Below are positions 1 through 8,001 of a stretch of 64,000 nt of DNA, piece after piece; positions within the stretch are counted from its first letter, which is position 1; each line of letters starts with the position of its first letter. Source of the DNA: Geoanaerobacter sp964528055. GTDB lineage: Bacteria; Desulfobacterota; Desulfuromonadia; Geobacterales; DSM-12255. Below the pieces are notes generated by a model. That model did no database searches. It saw only the letters and a list, made by a program, of their open reading frames with translations, and was not told the origin of the DNA. The stretch lies in the NCBI GenBank assembly GCA_964528055.1, contig CAZGQM010000004.1, forward strand, positions 124,001-188,000, read 5' to 3'. A program made the position numbers and the translations under genes.

Positions 1-1762
1 CCTTTACGATGTGCGGAGTGAGCATGATGAGCAGGTTGGTCTTCTGCCGTGTCTTTGTCTTGGTCTTGAACAGCCACCCAAGACCGGGGATATCCCCCAG
101 GAAAGGTACTTTGGAAACGGTTTCATTTTCTGTATCCTGGATCAAGCCGCCGATTACAACCGTTTCCTTATCCTTGACGACGATGCTGGTTTTAGCCGAA
201 CGTTTCGTAGTGACCAGGTCAATCGCCTGCCCCTTGCTATCCTTTACTGCTGAAATCTCCTGATTGATATCCATCCGGATATAGTCCCCTTCGCTGATCT
301 GGGGCTTGATCTTCAGATTGATACCGATATCCTTTCGTTCAACGGAGGTTGTTTGAAATCCAGTAGTGACCGTGGACGAACCCTGAAAGGGGACATTCTC
401 TCCGACATTTATCTCGGCCTCTTTATTGTCTGAAGTCAGTATATTTGGCGTGGATAGGATGTTGAGCAATCCGTTTTTGTCCAGCGCCTTTAGTACGCCG
501 GTTACATTTGCAGGACGCGCCTCGAAGTTGTTCAGCAGTTTCGATGCAGCAGAATTGCTGAGAATCGTCCCCAAGGTGCCAAGAGGGTCGTAGATGCCTG
601 CAACAGCCAGATACTTGTCGATGACGCCTCCCCCAATTACGCCGCTCTGCAGACCCAGTTCCCGGGACTTGTCCAAAGACACCTCGGCAATAAGGACCTG
701 TACAAAGACCTGTTTGCTGCGGCGATCCAGCTTTTTAATCACCTGGATGAGGTTGTTGTAGTCGTTGGGTGAAGCCATGATGACCAGGGAATTGGATCCC
801 TTGTCCGGGGTGATGCTTACCTTGCCGCTTTCAAAGGGGGACACCTGCGGGGCTGAGGCGCCCGGCTGCCCAGTCGGCTGAACGGCAATCCCCTTGACCA
901 CACCGTCAAGGACTTTGGCCAACTCGGTGGCATCGGTGTTCTCCAGATAATAGACATTAACCTTGCTGCTGGCCTCGGGTTGTGCAACGTCTATCACCGT
1001 TACCAGACGCTTCACGTCTTCCTTGAGACCGTCGGAACCGAAGAGCACCAGTGCATTGAGTCGGGTATCCGCAACCACGGCACCACTGCTCAACTGCTGT
1101 CCAGGCTGCTTTGGAGCCTTGTCCCGACTCCCCATCCAGTCTCTGACGATAGTGGCAGTGGCCTCGGCAGAAGCGTTTTTAAGAAAGAGCAGCTCAGCAC
1201 CTTCGCGTCTCTGCTCAGTGTCGATCATCTCGACTATCCCGAGGATCTTATTGATATTGAATGCCGAATCTACCACCAGGAGAAGGTTCCCGGGGCCAAA
1301 GGCCGATATGTAACCATCCTTGGATACAACAGGTTGCAGGAAGGTCACCGACTCGGCGGCTGTTATGTTCTCTAGGGAGATCACCCTGGCAACGTATGAG
1401 TCATTTACCGGCAGTCTGTCTCCATCTACGAGAACCTTCATCCCTGACTGCTTGGCAGCAGAGGTCGGGACTATCTTGTTGACCCTCCCTGAGGGGATGA
1501 TGGTAAAGCCCTTGAGTTCAAGGACCGAAGTAAAGACATTGAAGGCCTCTTCCGTTGAGAGTTTTGCAGGCGAGTAGACGGAAATCTTCCCTTTTACCCG
1601 TTCATCCATTATGAAGTTACGACCGGTAAGATCACTTATGAACTTCACCATCGTGGAGATATCCACATCGTTGAAGTTGAGGACTACCCCTTTTGCATAT
1701 GCCTGGAGAGGAAGGCAAAGGAGCATCAGTGTCATGACAAGATATTTAAACTTTTTGTGCAA
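1..1762 (-). CDS. gspD: Type II secretion secretin GspD (partial, C-terminus outside window)
   Basis: Outer-membrane secretin that forms the exit channel of the type II secretion system. About 587 residues are visible; the C-terminal end lies beyond the left edge. I choose a TTG start at 1762 because GGAGG sits 6-7 bases upstream and a signal peptide follows directly (hydrophobic core, cleavage near residue 23 at AYA-KG). The mature N-terminus is an N0 domain, followed by N1-N3 repeats and the secretin core (NILTSDNKEAEINVGENVPF and a C-terminal LLIMLTPHIV, both typical of secretins). It lies 57 bp after gspC, so the two are one operon that continues out of the window. An extra N-terminal extension is unlikely because no other start with a ribosome site is near. 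Confidence 0.95.
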   Translation of the reverse strand, partial: MHKKFKYLVMTLMLLCLPLQAYAKGVVLNFNDVDISTMVKFISDLTGRNFIMDERVKGKISVYSPAKLSTEEAFNVFTSVLELKGFTIIPSGRVNKIVPTSAAKQSGMKVLVDGDRLPVNDSYVARVISLENITAAESVTFLQPVVSKDGYISAFGPGNLLLVVDSAFNINKILGIVEMIDTEQRREGAELLFLKNASAEATATIVRDWMGSRDKAPKQPGQQLSSGAVVADTRLNALVLFGSDGLKEDVKRLVTVIDVAQPEASSKVNVYYLENTDATELAKVLDGVVKGIAVQPTGQPGASAPQVSPFESGKVSITPDKGSNSLVIMASPNDYNNLIQVIKKLDRRSKQVFVQVLIAEVSLDKSRELGLQSGVIGGGVIDKYLAVAGIYDPLGTLGTILSNSAASKLLNNFEARPANVTGVLKALDKNGLLNILSTPNILTSDNKEAEINVGENVPFQGSSTVTTGFQTTSVERKDIGINLKIKPQISEGDYIRMDINQEISAVKDSKGQAIDLVTTKRSAKTSIVVKDKETVVIGGLIQDTENETVSKVPFLGDIPGLGWLFKTKTKTRQKTNLLIMLTPHIVK

Positions 1763-1819
1763 GGCAAACCTCCAGGTGAGGCTCAGGTAGGCGGCAAAGC
1801 GAACTAGCGTTGATCGCCC

Positions 1820-2683
1820 CTAACGGATGTCATAGTTGAATGTAGACGCTTGTCCATCGCGCAGCAGCTCAAGTTTGATCCTGCTCTGCCCCTTAAGCGA
1901 CGCCAAAGACTGTATCGCCTTTTCAGGTGAATCTATGGGAAAGTCATTGATCCTCAAGAGCACATCGCCATTCTTGATCCCGATCGTGGCGAAAATCCCG
2001 CTGGAGCGGACCTCGGAGGCCCTGAAGCCTTCTACCTTGCCGTCTTTCATGCTCGGCAGAAGCCGTGCATCGGTCATGGCCTGACCGATGTTGTCCAAAG
2101 CCGCATTCAATGTCCGCTGATCGATGACGTAACTGCCCGAAGTTACCTGTGTTGCAAGCCCTCCAGCCGGAGCGGATGCAACGGTCTGCCCGGCAGCAAC
2201 GGGGTAACTTGGAGAGAGGATCTTGACCCGTTTCCCTCCTGCAAGGATCTCAGCGAACTCCTTCCGGACAGCGACCAGCTCGCCGGCGTCGAATACCCGG
2301 TCTCCGAGTCGGAAAACACGCTCTTCTTTGGAGCTTGATTTCTGTATCAGGGCAAAGGTTTCGCGGAATGAGCCCAAAGCGCTACCGAGCAGTATGAGAT
2401 CCCCCAGATTTACCGTCGAAGCAGACTGCTGTGTGGCGATGGAAATCGCCACAAGCTTCCCCTTGGTTGCAGGGCCGAATAGAGCTAGTTCAAGGATGGG
2501 GGCAAAAGCAGAGAGGTCCTCATTTTGAGGTTGTACAGGTGTCGGAGCTGCGCCTCGTAGCGAAGATGAGAGGGGTAAGGTCTTGGCCAGACGGTGTGTA
2601 ATCAAATCGGAAGCCATCATGGCCAAGAACAGTATGATAAGGAACGACAGGCTGGCATTGACCGGCAATATCCACTTTTCCAT
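1820..2683 (-). CDS. gspC: Type II secretion inner-membrane protein GspC
   Basis: Inner-membrane clamp protein that links the secretin GspD to the inner-membrane platform. One membrane helix near residues 8-27 is followed by a homology region in the middle and a C-terminal PDZ-like domain (about residues 190-285, with GIFATIGIKNGDVLLRIND). I take the ATG at 2683, which places the helix at the N-terminus. The same frame opens with an ATG at 2719, adding 12 residues, and neither has a strong ribosome site. It is the first T2SS gene of the operon, directly upstream of gspD. Confidence 0.9.
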   Translation of the reverse strand: MEKWILPVNASLSFLIILFLAMMASDLITHRLAKTLPLSSSLRGAAPTPVQPQNEDLSAFAPILELALFGPATKGKLVAISIATQQSASTVNLGDLILLGSALGSFRETFALIQKSSSKEERVFRLGDRVFDAGELVAVRKEFAEILAGGKRVKILSPSYPVAAGQTVASAPAGGLATQVTSGSYVIDQRTLNAALDNIGQAMTDARLLPSMKDGKVEGFRASEVRSSGIFATIGIKNGDVLLRINDFPIDSPEKAIQSLASLKGQSRIKLELLRDGQASTFNYDIR

Positions 2684-2837
2684 GTAAAACCCTTTGGCGT
2701 GGAGGGAAAACGTGGCCAAATGATAATTGAGATTGCAGGGTTATGCAAGGAGAAATAGGCCGGAAAAGAGCCGCTGGAGTTGGCATAACCTGGCTGACTT
2801 TCCAAAATGCCCCTTCTGCTCCCTTATGCGCTGGCTC

Positions 2838-4475
2838 CTACAGAGTGAGTTCCATGTGCCGCTGGCAGAGCTGATCCCTTAACGCCGCAACATCTGCATC
2901 TTCAAGGTAGTCATCGAAACCCATGATCCTGTCGATCACGCCAGCCGGAGTGATCTCCACGATCCTGTTCGCCACGGTAGATACAAACTCATGGTCGTGG
3001 GAGGAAAAGAGCAGTACCCCGGTAAAAGCAATCAGACCGTTATTAAGCGCAGTTATCGATTCCAAGTCCAAGTGGTTTGTCGGTTCATCCATGAGCAAGG
3101 CGTTAGCGCCGGAGAGCATCATTCTGGAAAGCATGCACCTGACCCGCTCCCCTCCCGAAAGGACACTGGTCTTTTTCATCGCCTCGTCGCCTGAAAAAAG
3201 CATCCGCCCAAGGAATCCGCGGGCAAAGCTTTCCCCTTCGGTAGGAGGGGAGTACTGGCCGAGCCACTCGATCAGATTAAGATCATTGGTGAAGTAATCG
3301 TTGTTCTCTTTCGGGAAATACGCAGGTGTAATGGTCACCCCCCAGCGGAAGCTCCCGCTGTCAGGCTCCAGTTCACCTGCAAGGATCTGGAAGAGAGTCG
3401 TCTTGGCCAGGCTGTTGGAGCCTACCAAGGCAATCTTGTCCCCCTTGCGAACTATAAGGGTAAGATCTTTAAGCACCTCTGAACCGTCGATTGACTTGGA
3501 AAGACCGCTGATCTCGAGAATGATGTCGCCGCAGGGTCGCTCCGGCTTGAAGATGACATACGGGTACTTGCGTGAGGAAACCGGCATCTCTTCAATGGTG
3601 AGCTTCTCCAGAAGTCTTTTTCTTGATGTGGCTTGCCTAGCCTTGGAAGCATTGGAACTGAAGCGCTGAATGAACTCTTTAAGCTCATTGGCCTTATCGG
3701 TAACCTTGCGGTTCTCATCCTGTTTCTGCTTGAGCGTCAACTGGCTGGCCTGATACCAGAAATCGTAGTTTCCCACGTACACATGAATCCTGCCAAAGTC
3801 GATATCTGCCACATGCGTGCAGACCTGGTTCAGGAAATGGCGGTCGTGCGACACCACGATCACCGTGTTCTGGAAGCGGAAGAGGAAATCCTCCAGCCAG
3901 GCAATGGACTTGAGGTCAAGGTGGTTGGTCGGCTCATCCAGAAGGAGCACATCAGGGTTCCCGAAGAGTGCCTGAGCAAGGAGCACCCTTACTTTGTCCC
4001 CCCCCTCAAGCTCCTTCATCATCTTGTTTCGCAGATCTTCAGGAATTCCAAGGCCATTCAACAGAACTGCGGCCTCTGATTCCGCCTCGTAACCGTTCAT
4101 CTCCGCAAACTCCGCCTCCAACTCAGCAGAGAGAATCCCATCTGCCTCGGAAAAATCAGGTTTGGCATATATCGCCTCTCGAGCGGACATAACCTCATAG
4201 AGATGCTTGTGACCCATGATGACCGTATTGAAGACCGTCTCCTCGTCAAAAGCGAAATGATCCTGCCTGAGTACGGCAATCCTCTCGCGGGGGCCGACTG
4301 TGACTGTTCCTTTGTCCATCTCAGCTTCACCGGCAAGGATCTTCAGGAAGGTAGACTTCCCTGCACCGTTAGCACCTATAAGCCCATAGCAGTTCCCAGG
4401 GGTGAATTTGATGTTGACGTCTTTAAAGAGGATTCTCTTGCCATAGGAGAGAGTTACGTTTGTTGCGCTTATCAT
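2838..4475 (-). CDS. ABC-F family ATPase (YbiT-like)
   Basis: Soluble ABC-F protein of 545 residues with two nucleotide-binding domains and no membrane part. Members act on ribosomes, either as translation factors or in antibiotic protection. NBD1 has Walker A GANGAGKST (residues 34-42), signature LEGGD and Walker B LLLDEPTNHLDL. NBD2 has signature LSGGERVR and a second DEPTNHLDL. The second P-loop, near residue 350, reads GSNSLAKTT and lacks two of the usual glycines, so ATP handling at that site may differ. The ATG at 4475 has AGGGAG a few bases upstream. Its leader carries a terminator hairpin and a short Cys-rich ORF, entered separately. Substrate or resistance role cannot be told from the sequence. 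Confidence 0.93.
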   Translation of the reverse strand: MISATNVTLSYGKRILFKDVNIKFTPGNCYGLIGANGAGKSTFLKILAGEAEMDKGTVTVGPRERIAVLRQDHFAFDEETVFNTVIMGHKHLYEVMSAREAIYAKPDFSEADGILSAELEAEFAEMNGYEAESEAAVLLNGLGIPEDLRNKMMKELEGGDKVRVLLAQALFGNPDVLLLDEPTNHLDLKSIAWLEDFLFRFQNTVIVVSHDRHFLNQVCTHVADIDFGRIHVYVGNYDFWYQASQLTLKQKQDENRKVTDKANELKEFIQRFSSNASKARQATSRKRLLEKLTIEEMPVSSRKYPYVIFKPERPCGDIILEISGLSKSIDGSEVLKDLTLIVRKGDKIALVGSNSLAKTTLFQILAGELEPDSGSFRWGVTITPAYFPKENNDYFTNDLNLIEWLGQYSPPTEGESFARGFLGRMLFSGDEAMKKTSVLSGGERVRCMLSRMMLSGANALLMDEPTNHLDLESITALNNGLIAFTGVLLFSSHDHEFVSTVANRIVEITPAGVIDRIMGFDDYLEDADVAALRDQLCQRHMELTL

Positions 4476-4490
4476 TATTGCTCCCTGTTT

Positions 4491-4685
4491 TTAACATAAA
4501 AAACCACAGGTTAGATTCCTGTGGCAGTTGTACCATTGATACTTACCATCTTTCTCATTATAATGGCAAGTTATTTTACTTGCATTCGCACAGCAACATA
4601 TGTAATGTACATAATTCAGCTTATCGGCCTGGCAGGCACAGAAATCCAGTTTACGCCTGCCAGTACTGACTTCTCTTAGTTTCAT
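4491..4685 (-). CDS. Possible leader ORF (64 aa, Cys-rich) upstream of the ABC-F gene
   Basis: A 64-codon ORF with nine cysteines, ending 15 bp before the ABC-F start codon. No family is recognised. A G-rich stretch lies about 11 bases before its ATG, which is a weak ribosome site. Its last codons run right through the terminator hairpin and T-run at 4498-4524, so a translating ribosome would melt that hairpin. This is the geometry expected of a translated attenuator leader. It may also be a chance ORF. Confidence 0.25.
   Translation of the reverse strand: MKLREVSTGRRKLDFCACQADKLNYVHYICCCANASKITCHYNEKDGKYQWYNCHRNLTCGFLC
4498..4524 (-). terminator. Intrinsic terminator/attenuator in the ABC-F leader
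   Basis: On the minus strand CCACAGG, a 7-base loop and CCTGTGG are followed by six T. It lies 22-49 bases upstream of the ABC-F start codon and points into the gene, so it can only end or attenuate the ABC-F transcript or an upstream leader RNA. Confidence 0.7.
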
Positions 4686-4976
4686 CGTTCACTAACCCCC
4701 CTGCATTCAGCTATTCCCCTGAAAATGCAGTAGCACGACGGTTGGCGACGATGCATTGATGTCGGTCAACCTTGCTACTGCCGTCCGGATTGCGGGACAT
4801 CAGTTTGTCCCCGCGGCATTCGCATCCAAACTTTAGCCATTGAGCCTTGTGCAAATCCGTTAACACCAAGATTGCCTAGCTTCGCGTATTGACCTGTATC
4901 CACTGTCACTGCGGGGAACGAACCGGCAATCCCGATCAAGCTGATTTTTGCGCGCGTCTCACCATAAGGAACCACC

Positions 4977-6332
4977 ATGACTTTTGCTGAACTGCAGTTA
5001 CACCCCTCCATCCTCAAAGCATTAGAAGCATGCAAGTATACCGAGCCGACCCCGATTCAGGGTCAGGCTATTCCAATGGCCATGGCAGGCCATGACCTCA
5101 TTGCAACCGCCCAGACTGGCACCGGGAAAACAGCGGCATTTGTACTGCCGGCACTCCAGCGACTTAACACCCCTGCAACCCGACCCGGTCGCGGACCGAG
5201 AATGTTGATCCTGACCCCTACCCGCGAACTCGCCAACCAGATAACCGACTCTATACGGAGCTACGGCAAATTCATGCGGGTAAAAAGCTGCGCCATCCTC
5301 GGCGGAATGCCGTATCGTGAACAGTTGCGTCTCCTGTCGCAACCTGTTGATATTGTTATTGCAACTCCTGGTCGACTGATCGACCACCTGGATAATCGTC
5401 GTATCGATCTGGGACGCCTAGAAATCTTGATCCTTGATGAGGCAGACAGGATGCTCGACATGGGCTTTACCGATGACGTCGATAAAATAGCAGCTGCTGC
5501 ACCATCAGACCGTCAGACCCTCATGTTCACCGCTACCATGGACAATACCATGGCCAAGCTCGCCCAGCGCCTCCTGACAAATCCGGAGCGGATCACTGTT
5601 GCCGGAAAAAAGACCACCCTCGACAACATCGAACAACGTCTCCATGTGGCAGATGACCTAAAGCACAAGAACAGACTGCTTCAGCATTTCGTTTCAGACA
5701 TCAACATGACCAAAGCGATCATATTCTCCGCCACCAAGAGGGATGCTGACGCGCTTGCCATGGAACTATACGAGCAGGGCCACAAGGTGGCTGCACTTCA
5801 TGGTGACATGTCCCAGGGTGCGCGCAACCGGACCATCACGGACATGCGGCGTGGCAAGGTACGCCTCCTGGTGGCCACCGATGTGGCAGCACGAGGCCTT
5901 GACGTGACAGGTATCAGCCATGTCATCAACTACGATCTCCCCAGGTTTGCCGAGGACTATGTCCACCGGATAGGCCGCACAGGTCGTGCAGGCGCAGACG
6001 GCATAGCAATCTCGTTTGCATCCCTCAATGACCAGAACTACCTGGACAAGATCGAGCGATTTATCGGGCAAACACTCCCTCAGCACGTAATACCAGGACT
6101 GGAGCCTACTCGTGGACTTCGCCCCAAAAGCACATCCGGCAACGGCCCAAAGAGAGGCGCTTCGAATGCTGCAAGGAAAAGCTCCCCTGCCAGCACGAAA
6201 CGCTGGAGCGACGACCGGAAGGAGAGCGGCGCTCCTGCTGCCAGCTCCCGCATTAAGAGATGGGGTTCCCCAAAAACGGAAAAGACGGTGACCGTTGAGT
6301 ATCGCAGTGTCACCCCTCGCCGGGTAATTTAG
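4977..6332 (+). CDS. rhlE: DEAD-box RNA helicase, RhlE-like
   Basis: ATP-dependent RNA helicase of 451 residues, probably in ribosome assembly or RNA turnover. Seen in order: Q motif (FAELQLHPSIL...PTPIQ), Walker A AQTGTGKT (45-52), PTRELANQ, TPGRLID, DEAD near residue 155, TAT in place of SAT, ATDVAARGLD and HRIGRTGRAG. After the helicase core comes a basic, Ser/Ala-rich tail (about 375-451), typical of RhlE-type proteins and used for RNA binding. The ATG follows AAGGAACCACC. An intrinsic terminator follows at 6355-6391, so it is a single-gene unit, divergent from the ABC-F gene. Confidence 0.95.
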   Translation: MTFAELQLHPSILKALEACKYTEPTPIQGQAIPMAMAGHDLIATAQTGTGKTAAFVLPALQRLNTPATRPGRGPRMLILTPTRELANQITDSIRSYGKFMRVKSCAILGGMPYREQLRLLSQPVDIVIATPGRLIDHLDNRRIDLGRLEILILDEADRMLDMGFTDDVDKIAAAAPSDRQTLMFTATMDNTMAKLAQRLLTNPERITVAGKKTTLDNIEQRLHVADDLKHKNRLLQHFVSDINMTKAIIFSATKRDADALAMELYEQGHKVAALHGDMSQGARNRTITDMRRGKVRLLVATDVAARGLDVTGISHVINYDLPRFAEDYVHRIGRTGRAGADGIAISFASLNDQNYLDKIERFIGQTLPQHVIPGLEPTRGLRPKSTSGNGPKRGASNAARKSSPASTKRWSDDRKESGAPAASSRIKRWGSPKTEKTVTVEYRSVTPRRVI

Positions 6333-6354
6333 CACTTTTCTTTCATTCACATAT

Positions 6355-6391
6355 AAAAAGGCCCTCGAACCGAACAGTGGAGGGCCTTTTT
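6355..6391 (+). terminator. Intrinsic terminator of the RhlE gene
   Basis: AAAAAGGCCCTC and GAGGGCCTTTTT form a 12-base stem around a 13-base loop, ending in a T-run, 23 bases after the rhlE stop codon. The stem works on both strands. Confidence 0.9.
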
Positions 6392-6521
6392 GTATACTCA
6401 CCGTCACCTCACTCTTTTACCTATTTCCTCCTCTTTGGGATGGCAGCGTCCATAAACTGTGCTATAAAAGGAATTATCGAAGCTGGGCACTACACTAGGT
6501 ATCAGTATCATAGGTGACGAT

Positions 6522-7805
6522 ATGGGGATATTACTGCAAGTCCAGACGGATTTCATGTCTGTTCCCGATGTTCTGCAATGGATAGACATGAACCGCTTGT
6601 CATGCGTTGTAACCATCAAACAGGGTGCTGACAATGATATTAATCTGTACCTGGAGAACGGGAAAATCATCTATGCAGCATCCCAGAATAAGGGGTATCG
6701 GTTAGGTGAATACCTCGTTAAAACAGGAACCCTTACCGAGATCCAGGTTATACAGGCATTGACGGAAAGCCGCAAATCTGAGACATCGTTTACCCGCTAC
6801 CTAATCAATAATAAGTACCTCTCACTTCAGACCTTTACCTCCGTCTTCTCAGAACTTGTTGAATATCTCCTGTTGGAGGTCTTTCAGTGCGGAACCTGCA
6901 CGGTCACCGTCACCTCTCCGCTCCCGGATTTCGTCTTAAACGGCCCGATACACCTGGAAACCGGCCAAATGGTCTTCGACTCTGTTCGCAAACTGGATGA
7001 ACTGACCAGGGATCGCAAGTTGCGGAACGAATCCATCGAAAAGATCAGCGAAAGGCTCTATAGCGAAGAGTTTCAGCTTCCCGTCCTGCCAAACATGCTT
7101 ATGCAGCTCATTTCAATCATGGAGGATGACAACACTACCTTTCAGGACATGGCAAAGATAATAATGACCGACCAGGTTCTCATTTCCAGGATCCTGAAAG
7201 TTGCCAACTCTCCCCTGTATGCCTCCTCAGGGGAAGTGGATTCAATCCAGTTTGCCATCGTACGGCTCGGCATGCGTGAAATCATGAACATCGTAACGGC
7301 CATACATATCAATTCCATCAACTTTACCGACATACCCAAGGAAAGACTTCAGTCTATTCTCGACGGTGCCTTGAAAACGGCTTTTATGGCCAGCGGGCTG
7401 GCCCGCGCAAGCCGACAGGATCCGGAAGAGGCTTTCCTTGGAGGGTTATTGCTGGACTTGGGAAAGACCGTTATCTTGAGCATTTCAAAGGATTACAAGA
7501 TTGAAGACGCCCTGCTTGAAGACCTGCTGATCGAACGCCATGCTGATATCGGCGCAATGATAGCCAAGAAGTGGCACTACCCTGAAGGGATTCAGAACCT
7601 GATCCGTTACCATCACAAGCGGAACATTGGCGGCATCATAAACAAGATGATCGCGCTTTTGCAGATTGCCGACGCGTATGTTCAGAACGGTTCAGGCAAA
7701 GGGATTGACCCAGACGTGCTGCAGGCGCTCGACATTCCTGCGGAAATGATTGTTGAGACCTATGAGAAGTCCATCGAATCCTTTAAACAAATAAAGGGGA
7801 TTTAG
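6522..7805 (+). CDS. HDOD-domain signalling protein with N-terminal PATAN/DUF4388 domain
   Basis: Cytoplasmic protein of 427 residues. The N-terminal region (about 5-110) resembles DUF4388/PATAN domains, common in Geobacter and Myxococcus signalling proteins. The C-terminal half (about 190-390) is an HDOD domain, a degenerate HD phosphohydrolase fold: PVLPNML near its start, then ILKVANSPLYAS, AIVRLGMREI and GGLLLDLGKTV, in which the metal-binding HD pair is missing. HDOD proteins usually act as regulators rather than enzymes. It stands alone, facing the FnIII gene convergently. No signal peptide or membrane segment is seen. Confidence 0.88.
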   Translation: MGILLQVQTDFMSVPDVLQWIDMNRLSCVVTIKQGADNDINLYLENGKIIYAASQNKGYRLGEYLVKTGTLTEIQVIQALTESRKSETSFTRYLINNKYLSLQTFTSVFSELVEYLLLEVFQCGTCTVTVTSPLPDFVLNGPIHLETGQMVFDSVRKLDELTRDRKLRNESIEKISERLYSEEFQLPVLPNMLMQLISIMEDDNTTFQDMAKIIMTDQVLISRILKVANSPLYASSGEVDSIQFAIVRLGMREIMNIVTAIHINSINFTDIPKERLQSILDGALKTAFMASGLARASRQDPEEAFLGGLLLDLGKTVILSISKDYKIEDALLEDLLIERHADIGAMIAKKWHYPEGIQNLIRYHHKRNIGGIINKMIALLQIADAYVQNGSGKGIDPDVLQALDIPAEMIVETYEKSIESFKQIKGI

Positions 7806-7898
7806 AGCGTATACCCAGCCCCTCATCCCCCCTACCTTCAGCTACTCCGATTCATACTTCAGCTACTGATGCCCGCACAGCAAGTATTTCCCCTGCCA

Positions 7899-7958
7899 TC
7901 AACAGGGATGAATCATCGTGCTGCCAACAACTCTGGGTCTGACATACTGCTTCTTCAT
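7899..7958 (-). CDS. Putative 19-residue Cys-terminated peptide
   Basis: ATG at 7958 with a very strong ribosome site (AAAGGAGGAG, 8 bases upstream). It encodes MKKQYVRPRVVGSTMIHPC and ends in TGA. It starts about 43 bp after the stop of the giant FnIII gene, on the same strand, so it is probably the last gene of that operon. No family is known to me. The Lys/Arg-rich start and the terminal His-Pro-Cys are reminiscent of peptide precursors, but no modifying enzyme is next to it. If the TGA were read through, 11 more residues would follow to a TAG at 7863. Confidence 0.45.
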   Translation of the reverse strand: MKKQYVRPRVVGSTMIHPC

Positions 7959-8001
7959 GGCTTACTCCTCCTTTCGATCTGGATCGATTGACTGACTCCC
8001 T

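Noticed and set aside
4775..5035. 86-codon minus-strand frame upstream of rhlE, with protein-like composition
   Set aside because: It overlaps the rhlE start, has no ribosome site and matches no family I know; at most an old remnant.
7863..7901. Selenocysteine read-through of the micropeptide TGA
   Set aside because: The hairpin is weak and the extension is short; the simple 19-residue form needs no extra assumption.
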